Assembly (NCBI GenBank): GCA_020137815.1
Contig: CM035350.1
Location: 7,141,447-7,205,446 of the forward strand
Length of the DNA stretch: 64,000 nucleotides
DNA from: Hormiphora californensis
Taxonomy: Eukaryota; Ctenophora; Tentaculata; Cydippida; Pleurobrachiidae
Reading direction: 5' to 3'
Shown here: positions 22,518 through 33,495 of the stretch, one piece after another
How positions within the stretch are numbered: position 1 is the first letter of the stretch
Layout: the number at the start of each line of letters is the position of its first letter
Notes under the pieces: model-generated
Told to the model about the DNA's origin: nothing
The model's database searches: none
What the model saw: only the letters and a program-made list of their open reading frames with translations
Made by a program: the position numbers and the translations under genes

Positions 22518-22646
22518 TTTCAACTATCAGTTACTCTAACAAAAGCACAACCCTGCCCCCATCCTGCCTAACACGTACCTACGTCTTCTCCAGCATTCAT
22601 CACCCGAACTTATTCTTTTGAGAACATCACGACACAGACTGGGTAC
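20929..22646. repeat. Tandem duplication, two copies of about 860 bp
   Basis: Copies run about 20929-21792 and 21801-22646. Each contains GTCGTGTTATATATCGAGTA, a G-run of 13-16 bases, and a (GA)n tract of different length (about 58 and 34 bases). The second copy ends 50 bases before the stop codon of the Helitron-like gene. No open reading frame of note. They are adjacent, so they are not LTRs flanking an element. Confidence 0.9.
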
Positions 22647-22699
22647 AGACTATTAGAGAAACATGAAGCTGCATTCATACTTAACCACCAACACCAGCC

Positions 22700-25600
22700 T
22701 CAACCATAAATGTTACCCCTTTTTTTCTTCATTTTTATACCAGAATGAGCAGGGTCAAAATGACCCCGCGGGTGGTCTATGTAAAGTGCCATTCTTAGGA
22801 CATCCGTATCAAACATTTTTCCATTCAACATATTTCTTTTCTCCCAGAGCATACAATTTAAAGTCTGATCAAGCCATTGTTTATAATGTTCCCTTTCATA
22901 AAGATAAATTTTAGTATTAAGCATACACGCTGTTGCTTCGATGACTAGATTATCTGCCCAATCATTTTCTATCCTCTTGATGTAAGACTCCAGTGAATCA
23001 TCATTCATTACTGGATGGTTCAGTAGTACATACTCCACAACTACGGAATTTGACCTCATAAATTCAATAATGTTTTTCTTGACCATTGCATGGTTTTCTT
23101 CTGTTCCCGTCACAATATAGGATATAGATCTATACCAGCAGTTCCCATCTCCTATCACTTTTTTTTTAATAATTGGCTCAGAATTAGTATTTAAGCCATA
23201 TAAATAATCACTAGCTTTTGATTTTTTCATTTTTGATAAATCGAAGTTTAGACCTTGACAAACAACCGCTTGCCATACATGATCAACCGGAGTGTAATCG
23301 ATCAGCTTTTTCTGATCTTTTAACACTATCAACTCATCAGATTCAACATTGACATCTCCAATAACGGTGACTCCAGGTCTTTTTCCAGGTCTTTTTTCAT
23401 ATTTTTTTCTTACTTTAGTATTTTCTGCTTTCTCAGTACTCACACTAGGCAATACTTTATTACGCTTAGAGGCGTTTTCAATCGCATCACAAGCATTATA
23501 AGACAAACCTCTTTTGTTATTATTCATAATCCCCTTGGCATTTTTCAAACGTTTAGCATTATTAACATCACCAACAGTAGATTCCAACACCCTTTTAGCA
23601 TGCAACTGAGAATATGGCTGATACCAAACACGTTCTGGAATATGGGCAAGCCCCTTCTCTATAACGTTGAACCTTTTATCAAAGGTCTCATCATGTTTTA
23701 AATATTCTCTACATGCACGATTAGAGGCACTAATCCTAGAAACATTCAAATTTATCAAGAACAACCCCTGCATAGATGTACACCTCGACAATGCAACATA
23801 TAACATGGCCGGTCCAAATAACGTCGAACCTCCGTCCACTATCACACAGTCAAGAGAAAGACTTTGACTCTTATGAATTGTTATTGCATAAGCAACTACA
23901 ACAGGGAACATACTACGTTTAACAACACATTTCTTCAAAGGATGTATATTCCTCTCTATTCTCTCAATTTCTTGCACTTCTTCCAGACAATCAAATTTAA
24001 TAAATAATTTATCAACTACCTTACTACTGTAAGAAATACTTTTTACAACACCTAATGCTCCATTGACTAGGCCTTTTTTTGCATTTTTATTAACTCTAAG
24101 CATGACTCTTGATCCAACCGACAGAGTTAATTTACCATCAAGACCAGCAGTTTCTCTATCATCCATGTTTTCCATTGCATTTTTAACCTCTTTTAACATG
24201 TCTTTTTTACAATATGGGATGTCGATAGCATGAATAACAACACCTATCTCACCTTTTGCCGCCATTACGAGATTATTAAAATCTTCACACATTGATTTTC
24301 TGGGTAACAAGCATATCGGGTTTTTTCCCTCCATTTCCAAGTCAATGAACTTTGTTACAACTTTATCAGTATAAGACAAGTCCTTCCTTTTATCTAACTT
24401 TGATATTAATCTATTACACAACAAATCATAATCAGATCTTGCCATATTTCCAAATCTCAACTTATTAAGAAGATTTCTCCAAATTGTATTGTGGTCGCCA
24501 GATTGCCTATGGTTTTTGGTAAGTTGTAACATTTCGAATAATTTCCATAATTCATACACAACCGGTATCCCACAAGAAATATTTTGCATCTGCGATTCCT
24601 TGAGTGGAACGTAAGGCGGATTAGCCCGGACAGGTTCCAATTGCATTAAATCTCCAAATAACAACATTGGGATTCCCCCAAAAGCAGAATTATCATCAAA
24701 AATTTCTGTCATTCTCTGGTGGATTCTGTACAACATCTTGTTACTTACCATGGAACACTCGTCTATTATATGTCCACATGCGTTAGAATAAGCTGCCTGC
24801 ATCATAACACATTTTCTCTGATCTAGACTAACATACTTCTTTAAATTATTGTCAACCGGGATGGACCATATTGAATGCAAGGTTCTACCACCAACATTAA
24901 AGCTAGCAATACCGGTAGGAGCACCTAGGATAATGTCACATCTATGATTTTTCTCTACCATTTGAACATATTGGAAACCCATTATAGCACGTATAAGAAA
25001 CGATTTTCCGACACCAGCACCTCCAGTAACAAATAAATATAATGGCTTAAAATCCTTACACATACACTCATTACTTATATGTTTTGAACGATGGAAAACA
25101 TTTTCTGTAAACAAATCATATACTTTACGCTGTTCGTCTCCTAATTTATCAACCATTTCTATCAATTCCTTTTCAGTGAAACTATTATCACCCGCATTTA
25201 CTTCTACAACATCATTTCCATCTGACCCAATATTTTCAGAAGTTTGATTTTTATTCTTATTTTTTAGTAATGGATACTCTGCTGCAATTGCCTGGCAAGT
25301 TTTCAAAGTTATATCTAATCTCATTTTTTTCTTTTCAAAATATCGTCTCACCTCGTTTTCCATTTCAGGATAACTTGCCTTAATCCTATTAAACTCATCT
25401 TCGAATGAATTAGATTTGCCAATTAATGTATTTTCTATTACCCATGGCTTATAGAGCAATAGAAACTTGTAATAAAAACCTTCTGGGTTAGTAATGGGAT
25501 CTATATTTGGAAATGTTAACACTAGACTTTGTAATTCATCTACACTTCTAGGTCCCATGAAACCTTCTTCATTTTTCAACCTTATTAACTGTTTCCTACG

Positions 25601-28600
25601 ATCAACATTCATAGATTTTGCAAGACTATTATTCACCCTTTTAAATTTTTTCGCAAATTCTATAAGAGGCATCCCGCACATTAGGGGTGGCCTACTAGGA
25701 TACCAAACGTCAATCAAATTTCCAAGGTAAAGATCACAGCTCATCTCATCAAGCTGATCACGAAGTGCCTTCGGTTTCAACAGACGACTACGTTTTTCAG
25801 GAAAATTTGTATTTATAAATTCAAATTTCATGTCCGTCCTTACAGCAGGATGATTAAGTAAAAAATTTATGGCCTCTTGTTCTCCCATTTCACGCTTTTT
25901 CATGAACTGGAAAACTAATTTCATAATTACGGCTGGCTCTGATTTATCTTGAAGTAAATTTTCTATATTCATGGAGTCTAAATTAGACCTGGGGGATTTT
26001 AGCCCATATTTGGTAACATAACACGCCAACTGCTTAGTATAATCTGCTATAAATTGAAGGTCCATATTACCTTTCCAAAGATATAAAATCGTGGGATTAT
26101 AGTCATTAATGTAACGTTCACTGACATCCCGTTTGATTTCATACAATCTATTTGTGAATGTTTTTGCTTTCCTAGATACGATTGATGATTCAACACTATG
26201 CAATACAGGAACTTCACAAACATCTCTCGGAAATCCAAACTTACATACTTTTCTTCCATTAGTTTTTAAAGTAGCACAATACGGACTACACCGGTGGTGT
26301 TGGCATTTTTGGACAGAATGACGTAACACGACTTCTTCTTCAGACGGCAACCTGCACGTTACAAAACGAGATATAAATTTAAGTATATCCTTTGGTTCAG
26401 TCACACCCACTATTGGTGCATCTTCTACCCAGAAAAACATGTGATAGTGAGGCATCATACGCGTCTGATATTCCGTGCGAACATAGTAATGAATTACCTT
26501 GCCTATTGGTTCTGATTCAGATTGTATAAACTTGAGTACAGCTTCAAACTTATTTTGAACATAAACACACGACAAAACTGGATCTATGAAAGTGGCAGCT
26601 TTCCCTTTAATATATTTTTCACTTAAGTCGGAATTTTGCTCAATAATATATTTAAGTAGGTCAATATCATCGTACTCGGCAGGCGACAAAGTACACCACC
26701 AAGTAGGAGGACCATATAACTCTATAGCATGATCGATCTCTGTTCTTCTTTTTGACCAAAAAGATGGCTGACTGGGAAGTCCGCTCAATACTTGGTGTAC
26801 CTTTGACAAAATAGATGTATCCCTATTTAGAATCTTATCTTGTAACTTTTTTTTAGTGATTTTTACAGAATTAGAAACACCAAACATCCCTCTTCTTATC
26901 TCTCTAAACTCTCTATTCGAAGCTTGATTAAAAATAAATGAAGTATTTCGCCGATGATACGAATCTGCTGTTAGCAAACATGACTTTTCATAATCTGCCC
27001 TATTTACTTTATGTATTCTTAATTTATTATTATAACTCCCTAAACCGAGAGGAAATCTCTCAGGAAAACACGATGCTTCTAGATCTAAAATATCCTTATC
27101 CAAAGGAGCTGATCCAATATTAAGCATTTTGAAAATTTCATCGACTGAACTTGTATGGGGCTGTGCGTCTACAACTGTCAATTTGTGGTATTCTTTCATA
27201 TCTTCTTTTGTTACTGGCCTAATATACGACTTTCCCTCATAACACACATCGTCTGCACTTTCAATATCATCCTGATCAATATCATTCTTTTCAATATCTT
27301 TCTTATCAATATCATTCTTATCAATATCATTCTTTTCAATATCTTTCTTATCAATATCATTCTTATCACTATCATTCTTCTCGCTAATATATTCGTATGT
27401 AGCGATATCCTTACCAGAGTCTTTATTGTCAACAAAAATATCACTAGAATTACCCACAACCATATTTTCATACAGAATATTTCTTTTCCTTAGCCATGCA
27501 TATGAAATGAAGACATTAGCCCTATCAACTAGATGTCGCCAGACACTGGTTTTGCTAGGTTTCCCATATACAGTTATCAGATCTGAAATATCACAAAATG
27601 TTGTTTGATTTTTCTTACATTCCTCTAAATATCCTAATGTACTTTTCATCGAAAGAGGTAATATAATCATATTGCCCTTAACTTTTTTTATCGCATCACA
27701 CCTAGGTCTCCGTTTTGACACATTACCAGATTTAATCACGGTCTGGAAGCACTTTGCTTTGCTTATTAACTTTATTTCAATCTGATTTAATTTCTTAATA
27801 CATTCAGGTGTTTCACCACAATAGAAACCATTGAGAACAGAAGTTGAAGGAATCTCATCTTTATCCAATTTAGTTTTACATCTATTGCAAATAAACAAAC
27901 CTTCTAAATCATGAAACTCTCCTGAACTTGTTTTTGAATTAGAAATATTGTGCAAAAACTTAGATAGTTTCGTATAAACTTCATTCTTTTTTATGTATTT
28001 CATCTTTGTTATACTTATCTTCACTTTATTGCTGGGTTTAATTAGTATAAAGCATGACATACACTTAAACCGTGGCACATTACTACATGCTGTTTCAAAC
28101 TCTGTCATTATACTCACACCCTTCTTTCGCTTTGAACACGCTGGCTTGGACAAAAGTTTCTCTATATCCCTTTCACTTAACATATTAGCTTCATTTTCAA
28201 CTTCAGTGCTGTATATAGTCTTTCCGTATACTTTTGTCCGGCATAATTTTTCAAGGTAAGTTATATCACCCACAGCAACTGCCGTATCAATATCACAAAC
28301 AAGTTTATGTGACCTAACTATCTGGGTCATTAATTTTAAAATTTTTCTAGGGTTTTCATAGTGCACAGCTGCACGTCTGATTAACAACTCGTAGCTCAGA
28401 CATGGGGTTATAGTAGAATAACATAATTTCGGATGATTTCTCTTTTTTGCATTAAATAAATACATTCTCGACATATCTAGGTCACTCCTTGATGCACCTT
28501 TACAGTACTCTAATAGACTACATGCCATATACCTTTCATGTACATATTTCCTTATTTCATTTTCACCTTGTACACTCACTAAGAATTCTTTGAAAGAGAT

Positions 28601-30022
28601 CAAATCTTTATCATCAAATAGTATACAATTACTATCACATAGCTTCAACTTATTTCTATCAGAAAACTCGAATTTTTTAGCAATTTTGTAAGATTTATCC
28701 AGAAAATAAGGCTCAGTGGACTTATCATGACAGAATATGCCTAACAATGCTATATCTCTTTCTGCACCTTTATCTTCTGTACTTTTAATATCAACAAGCA
28801 CATTTGTCGCAAAATTCTTTAATTTATGCCAAAAAGATTTTATAGATTTAATACACTCTTCTCTTTTACAGTAGACAATATCGGATAATCTCCTAACAAA
28901 ATTTGTTCGATTGATCCGCGACCTTGTATTTAACATATTTGTAACAGCATGAATTCTTAACTTCTGCTCTAATTCAAATTTCAAAAGAGATCCTTTTCTG
29001 CTCCCATAGGTTAAATTAAGATGTGTAAATGAGTTAAAATACACCCTATTTTTTACAAGATTTTCTTTGACCACATCAAACATATTCGTACAATATTCAC
29101 TAGGAACATGGGTTCTCAAACACTTAGTATCTACAACCATAGATTCGATGTAAAAATCTTTAACTTTATTTCGTGCTCTTAATCTTATCCTAGAAAAATA
29201 TTTTTTTTTAATCGTAATACTTGCACGTACAGCACTATTAATTTTTATTTTACTTATCTTTCGATTTTTTATCATATTCCTTTTTTTATTTATTTTGCTC
29301 GTGATTGTTTTTTTGTGCCTTTTCTTTTCATATATCTTCCTTTTTTTTCCGGATTCTGTGATCTTTTGCTTCTTCCTTTCATTTCTTTTTCTATTTTTTC
29401 CTGATTCTGTTTTTTTACCTTTCCTTTTTATTTTCATCATCTTTAATATTTCCTCTGATAAATGTGGCTCTATGTTTTTAATATTATCATTCTTTACCTT
29501 CTTTTTAACATTTCTAGTAAATTTTCGGGCCCGCTTTAAACCACTTATTTTTTCTTTGGCACCTTTTTCTCTGACTTCTACGTTGTTAAGATCAACATAC
29601 GGCATGTGCTCACTTTCATCTTCATAGCTGTCATCAATGAATTCTCTATCACTTTTGGTCATTTCATCATCTGTAGAATGACATGACGACTCACTAGAAT
29701 GTTCAACTTTCGAAACAAAGTGATCGTTACCACCACCACATATCAATCTCATAGGATAATTTTTCAAAAACTGAATATTCACTTTATTTTTTCTTATTTT
29801 TAAGTCCGCAGACTGTCCAGGGCATAAGCCGCAGGCCGTAGCCGATTTAAGGACGCATCCTGTTACCAAATCAGGCCGTTCAGGGGTCATTGCCCCATTT
29901 TTAAGTGCGCACACTACCCCGTGCTGGGGGTCCTCCGCAATATAGACTTCCTTCAAACCTATAACATCGTAATAACGGTTAATCAATACACCTGACTTTA
30001 ATTTACAAAAAAAAAACCACAA
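22700..30022 (-). CDS. Helitron-like RepHel transposase with OTU protease domain
   Basis: One uninterrupted frame of 2440 codons encoding the rolling-circle transposase of a Helitron-like element (Helentron/Helitron2 type because of the OTU domain). From the N-terminus: a basic Lys/Arg-rich region about 170-300; two CxxC pairs (FKCMSC about 656, ICNRCK about 712) that may bind zinc; a low-complexity KNDIDKKDIEKND tract about 885-920; the Helitron N-like region from about 1000; the HUH nuclease motif PHYHMFFW about 1191; the catalytic Tyr region CYVTKYGLK about 1336; a PIF1-type helicase with Walker A GGAGVGKSF about 1670, IIDECSMV, LLFGDLMQLEPV and AITIHKSQSLSLD, then LYVALSR; and an OTU cysteine protease motif GDGNCWYRSIS about 2294 with a C-terminal RGHFDP His. 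No AP-endonuclease domain seen. The true start may be later than the first Met. AT-rich codon use differs from the host genes. Element ends were not resolved. Confidence 0.93.
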   Translation of the reverse strand: MWFFFCKLKSGVLINRYYDVIGLKEVYIAEDPQHGVVCALKNGAMTPERPDLVTGCVLKSATACGLCPGQSADLKIRKNKVNIQFLKNYPMRLICGGGNDHFVSKVEHSSESSCHSTDDEMTKSDREFIDDSYEDESEHMPYVDLNNVEVREKGAKEKISGLKRARKFTRNVKKKVKNDNIKNIEPHLSEEILKMMKIKRKGKKTESGKNRKRNERKKQKITESGKKRKIYEKKRHKKTITSKINKKRNMIKNRKISKIKINSAVRASITIKKKYFSRIRLRARNKVKDFYIESMVVDTKCLRTHVPSEYCTNMFDVVKENLVKNRVYFNSFTHLNLTYGSRKGSLLKFELEQKLRIHAVTNMLNTRSRINRTNFVRRLSDIVYCKREECIKSIKSFWHKLKNFATNVLVDIKSTEDKGAERDIALLGIFCHDKSTEPYFLDKSYKIAKKFEFSDRNKLKLCDSNCILFDDKDLISFKEFLVSVQGENEIRKYVHERYMACSLLEYCKGASRSDLDMSRMYLFNAKKRNHPKLCYSTITPCLSYELLIRRAAVHYENPRKILKLMTQIVRSHKLVCDIDTAVAVGDITYLEKLCRTKVYGKTIYSTEVENEANMLSERDIEKLLSKPACSKRKKGVSIMTEFETACSNVPRFKCMSCFILIKPSNKVKISITKMKYIKKNEVYTKLSKFLHNISNSKTSSGEFHDLEGLFICNRCKTKLDKDEIPSTSVLNGFYCGETPECIKKLNQIEIKLISKAKCFQTVIKSGNVSKRRPRCDAIKKVKGNMIILPLSMKSTLGYLEECKKNQTTFCDISDLITVYGKPSKTSVWRHLVDRANVFISYAWLRKRNILYENMVVGNSSDIFVDNKDSGKDIATYEYISEKNDSDKNDIDKKDIEKNDIDKNDIDKKDIEKNDIDQDDIESADDVCYEGKSYIRPVTKEDMKEYHKLTVVDAQPHTSSVDEIFKMLNIGSAPLDKDILDLEASCFPERFPLGLGSYNNKLRIHKVNRADYEKSCLLTADSYHRRNTSFIFNQASNREFREIRRGMFGVSNSVKITKKKLQDKILNRDTSILSKVHQVLSGLPSQPSFWSKRRTEIDHAIELYGPPTWWCTLSPAEYDDIDLLKYIIEQNSDLSEKYIKGKAATFIDPVLSCVYVQNKFEAVLKFIQSESEPIGKVIHYYVRTEYQTRMMPHYHMFFWVEDAPIVGVTEPKDILKFISRFVTCRLPSEEEVVLRHSVQKCQHHRCSPYCATLKTNGRKVCKFGFPRDVCEVPVLHSVESSIVSRKAKTFTNRLYEIKRDVSERYINDYNPTILYLWKGNMDLQFIADYTKQLACYVTKYGLKSPRSNLDSMNIENLLQDKSEPAVIMKLVFQFMKKREMGEQEAINFLLNHPAVRTDMKFEFINTNFPEKRSRLLKPKALRDQLDEMSCDLYLGNLIDVWYPSRPPLMCGMPLIEFAKKFKRVNNSLAKSMNVDRRKQLIRLKNEEGFMGPRSVDELQSLVLTFPNIDPITNPEGFYYKFLLLYKPWVIENTLIGKSNSFEDEFNRIKASYPEMENEVRRYFEKKKMRLDITLKTCQAIAAEYPLLKNKNKNQTSENIGSDGNDVVEVNAGDNSFTEKELIEMVDKLGDEQRKVYDLFTENVFHRSKHISNECMCKDFKPLYLFVTGGAGVGKSFLIRAIMGFQYVQMVEKNHRCDIILGAPTGIASFNVGGRTLHSIWSIPVDNNLKKYVSLDQRKCVMMQAAYSNACGHIIDECSMVSNKMLYRIHQRMTEIFDDNSAFGGIPMLLFGDLMQLEPVRANPPYVPLKESQMQNISCGIPVVYELWKLFEMLQLTKNHRQSGDHNTIWRNLLNKLRFGNMARSDYDLLCNRLISKLDKRKDLSYTDKVVTKFIDLEMEGKNPICLLPRKSMCEDFNNLVMAAKGEIGVVIHAIDIPYCKKDMLKEVKNAMENMDDRETAGLDGKLTLSVGSRVMLRVNKNAKKGLVNGALGVVKSISYSSKVVDKLFIKFDCLEEVQEIERIERNIHPLKKCVVKRSMFPVVVAYAITIHKSQSLSLDCVIVDGGSTLFGPAMLYVALSRCTSMQGLFLINLNVSRISASNRACREYLKHDETFDKRFNVIEKGLAHIPERVWYQPYSQLHAKRVLESTVGDVNNAKRLKNAKGIMNNNKRGLSYNACDAIENASKRNKVLPSVSTEKAENTKVRKKYEKRPGKRPGVTVIGDVNVESDELIVLKDQKKLIDYTPVDHVWQAVVCQGLNFDLSKMKKSKASDYLYGLNTNSEPIIKKKVIGDGNCWYRSISYIVTGTEENHAMVKKNIIEFMRSNSVVVEYVLLNHPVMNDDSLESYIKRIENDWADNLVIEATACMLNTKIYLYEREHYKQWLDQTLNCMLWEKRNMLNGKMFDTDVLRMALYIDHPRGHFDPAHSGIKMKKKRGNIYG

Positions 30023-31144
30023 ATTTCACAAATTTTATATACAAAAATTTATAACACAGACGGCTGTACAAATTTGTATGAGTGTGATGGCACAGCTACT
30101 ACCAAACCAAATATACATTAAATACATTATTCTTTTCCACAATTTTTGGATGTTGTTTCTACCGTCGTCTCATCTTCCTGATAATATGTAACATATTACA
30201 TAGGCATCTTCTATGTTTACTCATGGTTCACTAGCTAGATGACTAGCGTCTTACCTCTTCTAAGTCCAATATCCTTATGAGTTCGGCCTCCGGTATTAAC
30301 CATTTATCAGATATTGACGTGTTTTTTTCTTCTTTCTCGGGCATACTACTAATATTAAATACATTTAAATCTTTATATATTGGAGGGTGTTAATGAAAAT
30401 GGGGGGGGGGGGGGAGTGGGTTACTGCGCATACGGGTTGGTACAGTGGGTCATAGGAATCGAGTGCTCATCCGTAAACGGTTTTGTGGGGTTCAAGTCAA
30501 TGGGCTATATAGTTTTAATTAACAAATTTCTAAAAGTTATTGGGTTATTTCGTTACATATTGACAAGTAAAACCGAAAACATTAACATCACTTTCCAATT
30601 CACCTAGATTTTTAGCATGATACTGGCCTTTGACATGTTACTGATGGCTTTGAAGTGTTAGGCAAGGCGCTGAAAAGGGCATAGTAATTTTACAATGCAA
30701 GGCGCTCTCTCTCTCCCTCTCCCATAAATTGCACCTTTCTAATGGACAACTCCCCATGCCTAACACACTCGAAAAGCCAAATCTTGTGACTATTGGGACA
30801 CCGTACACGTGCAATATGACTGCCTCACCGAGCTTCACTGAGCCCTTTCCCCTTCTAAAGTTACAAAAGAGAGCACGCGAAGAGAGATTGCTACAATAAC
30901 GTATAAATGTAAGATAGGGGTAGTAGGCAGTATGCACGTACGTCCATAATCAATTAAATAAATAATGAGAGATCGATTAATATTTATAACTTTTTCATGT
31001 TTATTTCTATAAATTATTCTACAAGGTCTCATAATCTTCAGCCTACATCGGAAATTCGATAATAAAACAAAGAGACAATATCATGGATAAACAACTGGGC
31101 CCCAGTTACTGGGGTAAACCTAACTACATGTCCCAGAACAGATA
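30023..31144. other. Noncoding flank of Helitron-like gene
   Basis: Probable element 5' region on the minus strand. Contains a G-run at about 30402, a CT-rich tract near 30710 and no credible gene. Confidence 0.45.
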
Positions 31145-31264
31145 CTATATTCTGAGAAAGAGCCTCCTCACAATCGGGTATAAGTCACCCGTTTCGTCCT
31201 TAAGGACAAGGCGTAGATACAACTTTAGATCTTGATACAACTTTAAATCTTGAGTTTCTGCCAT
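31145..31264 (-). pseudogene. Copy of first exon of the 73-residue gene at 56 kb, with in-frame duplication
   Basis: Minus-strand ATG followed by MAETQDLKLYQDLKLYLRLV then LKDETGDLYPIVRRLFLRI and TAG. It is a paralogue of 56043-56194. An 18-bp in-frame duplication repeats QDLKLY. Differences include conservative changes (I to L, S to T). The homologous part of exon 1 (RISSSGSLF onward) is lost, so it is a truncated copy. Confidence 0.65.
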
Positions 31265-31323
31265 AGCTATTAGCAAAGTTATTAATATTATGGAGTTAAA
31301 CTAATTATTTATTTGTTAAACTA

Positions 31324-31583
31324 CAGGGTGTTTCAGAAACATGGAGCCACTTGGAGATAAAAATCGGAAAAATACAATTCTCTCTCTATTGTACGGATCC
31401 AGTCAGTTGACAGGCTGATAATTTTTAGCAAAGAGTGGCCCTCTGTCGATCTCAATCCTCAGGGGACGCTTTTTTAGTCAAGAGACTGTGAAAATACGTT
31501 TCTAATTACACTGTACATCGGAGAGCGAACTGTATTGGCACATTAGTTATCTCAAAGTGGCTCCATGTTTCTGAACCACCCTG
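31324..31583. mobile_element. Mariner/Tc1-type MITE
   Basis: 260 bp flanked by TA/TA. Terminal inverted repeats CAGGGTGTTTCAGAAACATG and CATGTTTCTGAACCACCCTG continue inward for about 30 bp (GGAGCCACTT). The TA target duplication and the CAGGGTG end are typical of the Tc1/mariner superfamily. No open frame. Confidence 0.85.
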
Positions 31584-31584
31584 T

Positions 31585-32005
31585 ATCAAATGTTATTGGC
31601 AATGCCAACAGAGTACCTCACCGGTGGCACAACCACATCATAATCTTCAGCCTACATCGGAAATTCAATAATAAAACAAAGAGAAAATATCATGGATAAA
31701 CAACTGGGGTAAACCTAACTACATGTCACAGAACAGACAATTCACATTCATGGCGATCACAGCTTGTTATGATATTTTTCCTATTTTAGATGATAAATGT
31801 CTGGCGGCTCAGAACAACTTTTGTTACTCAAATAACTAAACTACTATCCAAAACCAGATGGCATTGACCCATGATTGAGTTATCATGGTAATTGACATTT
31901 AAATATATTTATTATTATATTTAATAAAAAGGACAAGAGGGGACCAGAGCAGCTAACTCATTAAACTAATTAATTATTTATTAAACTATTGGCAATGCCA
32001 ACAGA
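31585..32005. other. Repeat-island sequence, no gene
   Basis: Contains a partial hairpin unit (GTACCTCACCGGTGGC at about 31612) and a second diverged copy of the sequence beginning CATAATCTTCAGCCTACATC that also occurs at 31029. Confidence 0.5.
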
Positions 32006-32088
32006 GTACCTCACCGGTGGCACAACAGTTACAGCAACCCCACAGTAACCGAAGTAAACTGAGGAGAGCTGCAGGCCCGGTGAGGTAC
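32006..32088. repeat. Hairpin repeat family A, copy 1 (C:G form)
   Basis: Outer stem GTACCTCACCGG pairs perfectly over 12 bases with CCGGTGAGGTAC. An inner stem is formed by CAGCAACCCC and the GGAGAGCTG region. This copy is diverged inside the loop (GAGGAGAG in place of GCGGGGAG). Full copies also occur at 33324, 33496, 34464, 36640, 38430, 40414, 41650 and 43054, and a broken one at 43950-44672. Confidence 0.85.
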
Positions 32089-32521
32089 AAGGAGGAAAAT
32101 AAACATATCATATAACCTGTTTATATCGGAATTTAATAATGTTTGTTGTATAAAAATGCCCACTTATAATTTTATTATGTTATATTATTTGGGAGGAGTG
32201 GGGCCTGAGCTACTGTGGCCAGGGGGAGGGACTTACTAACCACTAGGGACATCAGGTATGATTAACAGTTGCATAGCAACTCTAAGTGAGGACGCAGTGT
32301 GAATCAGTATCATCATATGAACCTAGTGGTTTCGATGAGTTTAGGATAACCCCTGACAACCCATGGGACTAAACAGGACACCCAGCAAAGAGAAGCTTCT
32401 TAAAGCCATCCGGTTCGAGGACATTAGTAAGACTAAGGCATCTTCAACTATCAACGGTCATAACTTAAATTGATTAAATATAGAGAATATATTGCTCCAT
32501 GAAAGAGATAAGTCAACTTAC

Positions 32522-32645
32522 TTATTTTTTCTACATTTTCCACCCATTGTTTTTTGGTGAAGCTAGGGTGGTGATCCTGCTCATCAACTATTCCTAGATC
32601 TATCATTTTTTACCAATTTCGGTAAATGCGACTAAACCTCCCCAT
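32522..32645 (-). pseudogene. Copy of zinc-finger gene exon 1 with premature stop
   Basis: Minus-strand match to 55570-55693: MGRFSRIYRNW, then TAA where the intact gene has Leu, then KMIDLGIVDEQDHHPSFTKK. The donor GTAAGT is preserved. Similarity continues well beyond the exon (to about 32770), so this is a genomic rather than processed duplication. Confidence 0.75.
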
Positions 32646-32870
32646 CTCTATTAAATATTGAAGGTATTAATTTTCTAGGTTACGGGCTATGAGGAGACAT
32701 ACAACATGCAACATGTCCAAAGCAGAAAACATGCAAAATTCAGTAAATAATTTAAAAATACAGATTTAGAATGAGTAAACAGTTTTTTTACAAGATTAAA
32801 AAGCCGGGTTAAACACTTCCACACCAGAGAAGCTTCTAAAAGCCATCCAGTTCGAGGAAATTAGTCAGGA

Positions 32871-33154
32871 ACACTATTGGTGCGCGGTCGTGCCCACGGA
32901 AGGAGTGCTTGGATCATCTTGAAACCGGTATTAAGTTAACTAATGCATATCCAAAAGTCCTCCTTTTTGTCACTTTGGGTGATGTTCTGACAATCCAATC
33001 AAGAGTTATGACGAAAAAACAGTCAAAAAAGACGTTTTTAAGTGACAAAAAGGAGGACTTTTGGATATGCATTAGTTAACTTAAAACCGGTTTCAAGATG
33101 ATCCAAGCACTCCTTCCGTGGGCACGACCGCGCACCAATAGTGTTCCTAACTAA
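32871..33154. mobile_element. MITE family B, copy 1, long inverted repeats
   Basis: Termini TTAGTCAGGAACACTATTGG and CCAATAGTGTTCCTAACTAA; arms about 115 bp, almost fully complementary, around a short core (GATGTTCTGACAATCCAATC). No open frame. Confidence 0.88.
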
Positions 33155-33221
33155 AAGAAATTTATTTTATGTAAAGAAATTTAAATATATTTATCATTAC
33201 ATTTAATAAAAAAGGAAAAGA

Positions 33222-33286
33222 GGGGGGGCAGAGCAGCTAAGTCGTTGGAGGCCAATGAGTTAGCTGCTCTGCCCCCCCCCCCCCCC
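33222..33286. repeat. Short G-tract/C-tract hairpin
   Basis: G7-CAGAGCAGCTAA, a 21-base loop, TTAGCTGCTCTG-C16. Same architecture as the larger G/C-bounded elements in this island. Confidence 0.75.
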
Positions 33287-33323
33287 GTTAAATTAATTAT
33301 CAAAAGCTGTACCAAGGGGCAGA

Positions 33324-33414
33324 GTACCTCACCGGTGGCCAGGCATGCCAACAGTTACAGCAACCCCACAGTAACCGAAGTATACTGCGGGGAGCTGCAA
33401 GCCCGGTGAGGTAC
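33324..33414. repeat. Hairpin repeat family A, copy 2 (C:G form)
   Basis: GTACCTCACCGG and CCGGTGAGGTAC pair over 12 of 12 positions. The inner stem CAGCAACCCCACA / TGCGGGGAGCTG is well preserved. Confidence 0.9.
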
Positions 33415-33495
33415 TAGGAGGAAAAACAGATTAAATATTCTATAACCTGTTTCAATCGGAATATCCTGTACACAGGAATGGGTAGCGGACAATGA

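Noticed and set aside
20929-22646. LTR pair of a retrotransposon
   Set aside because: The two direct copies are adjacent with almost nothing between them, show no TG..CA ends, primer-binding site or gag/pol, so a plain tandem duplication is simpler.
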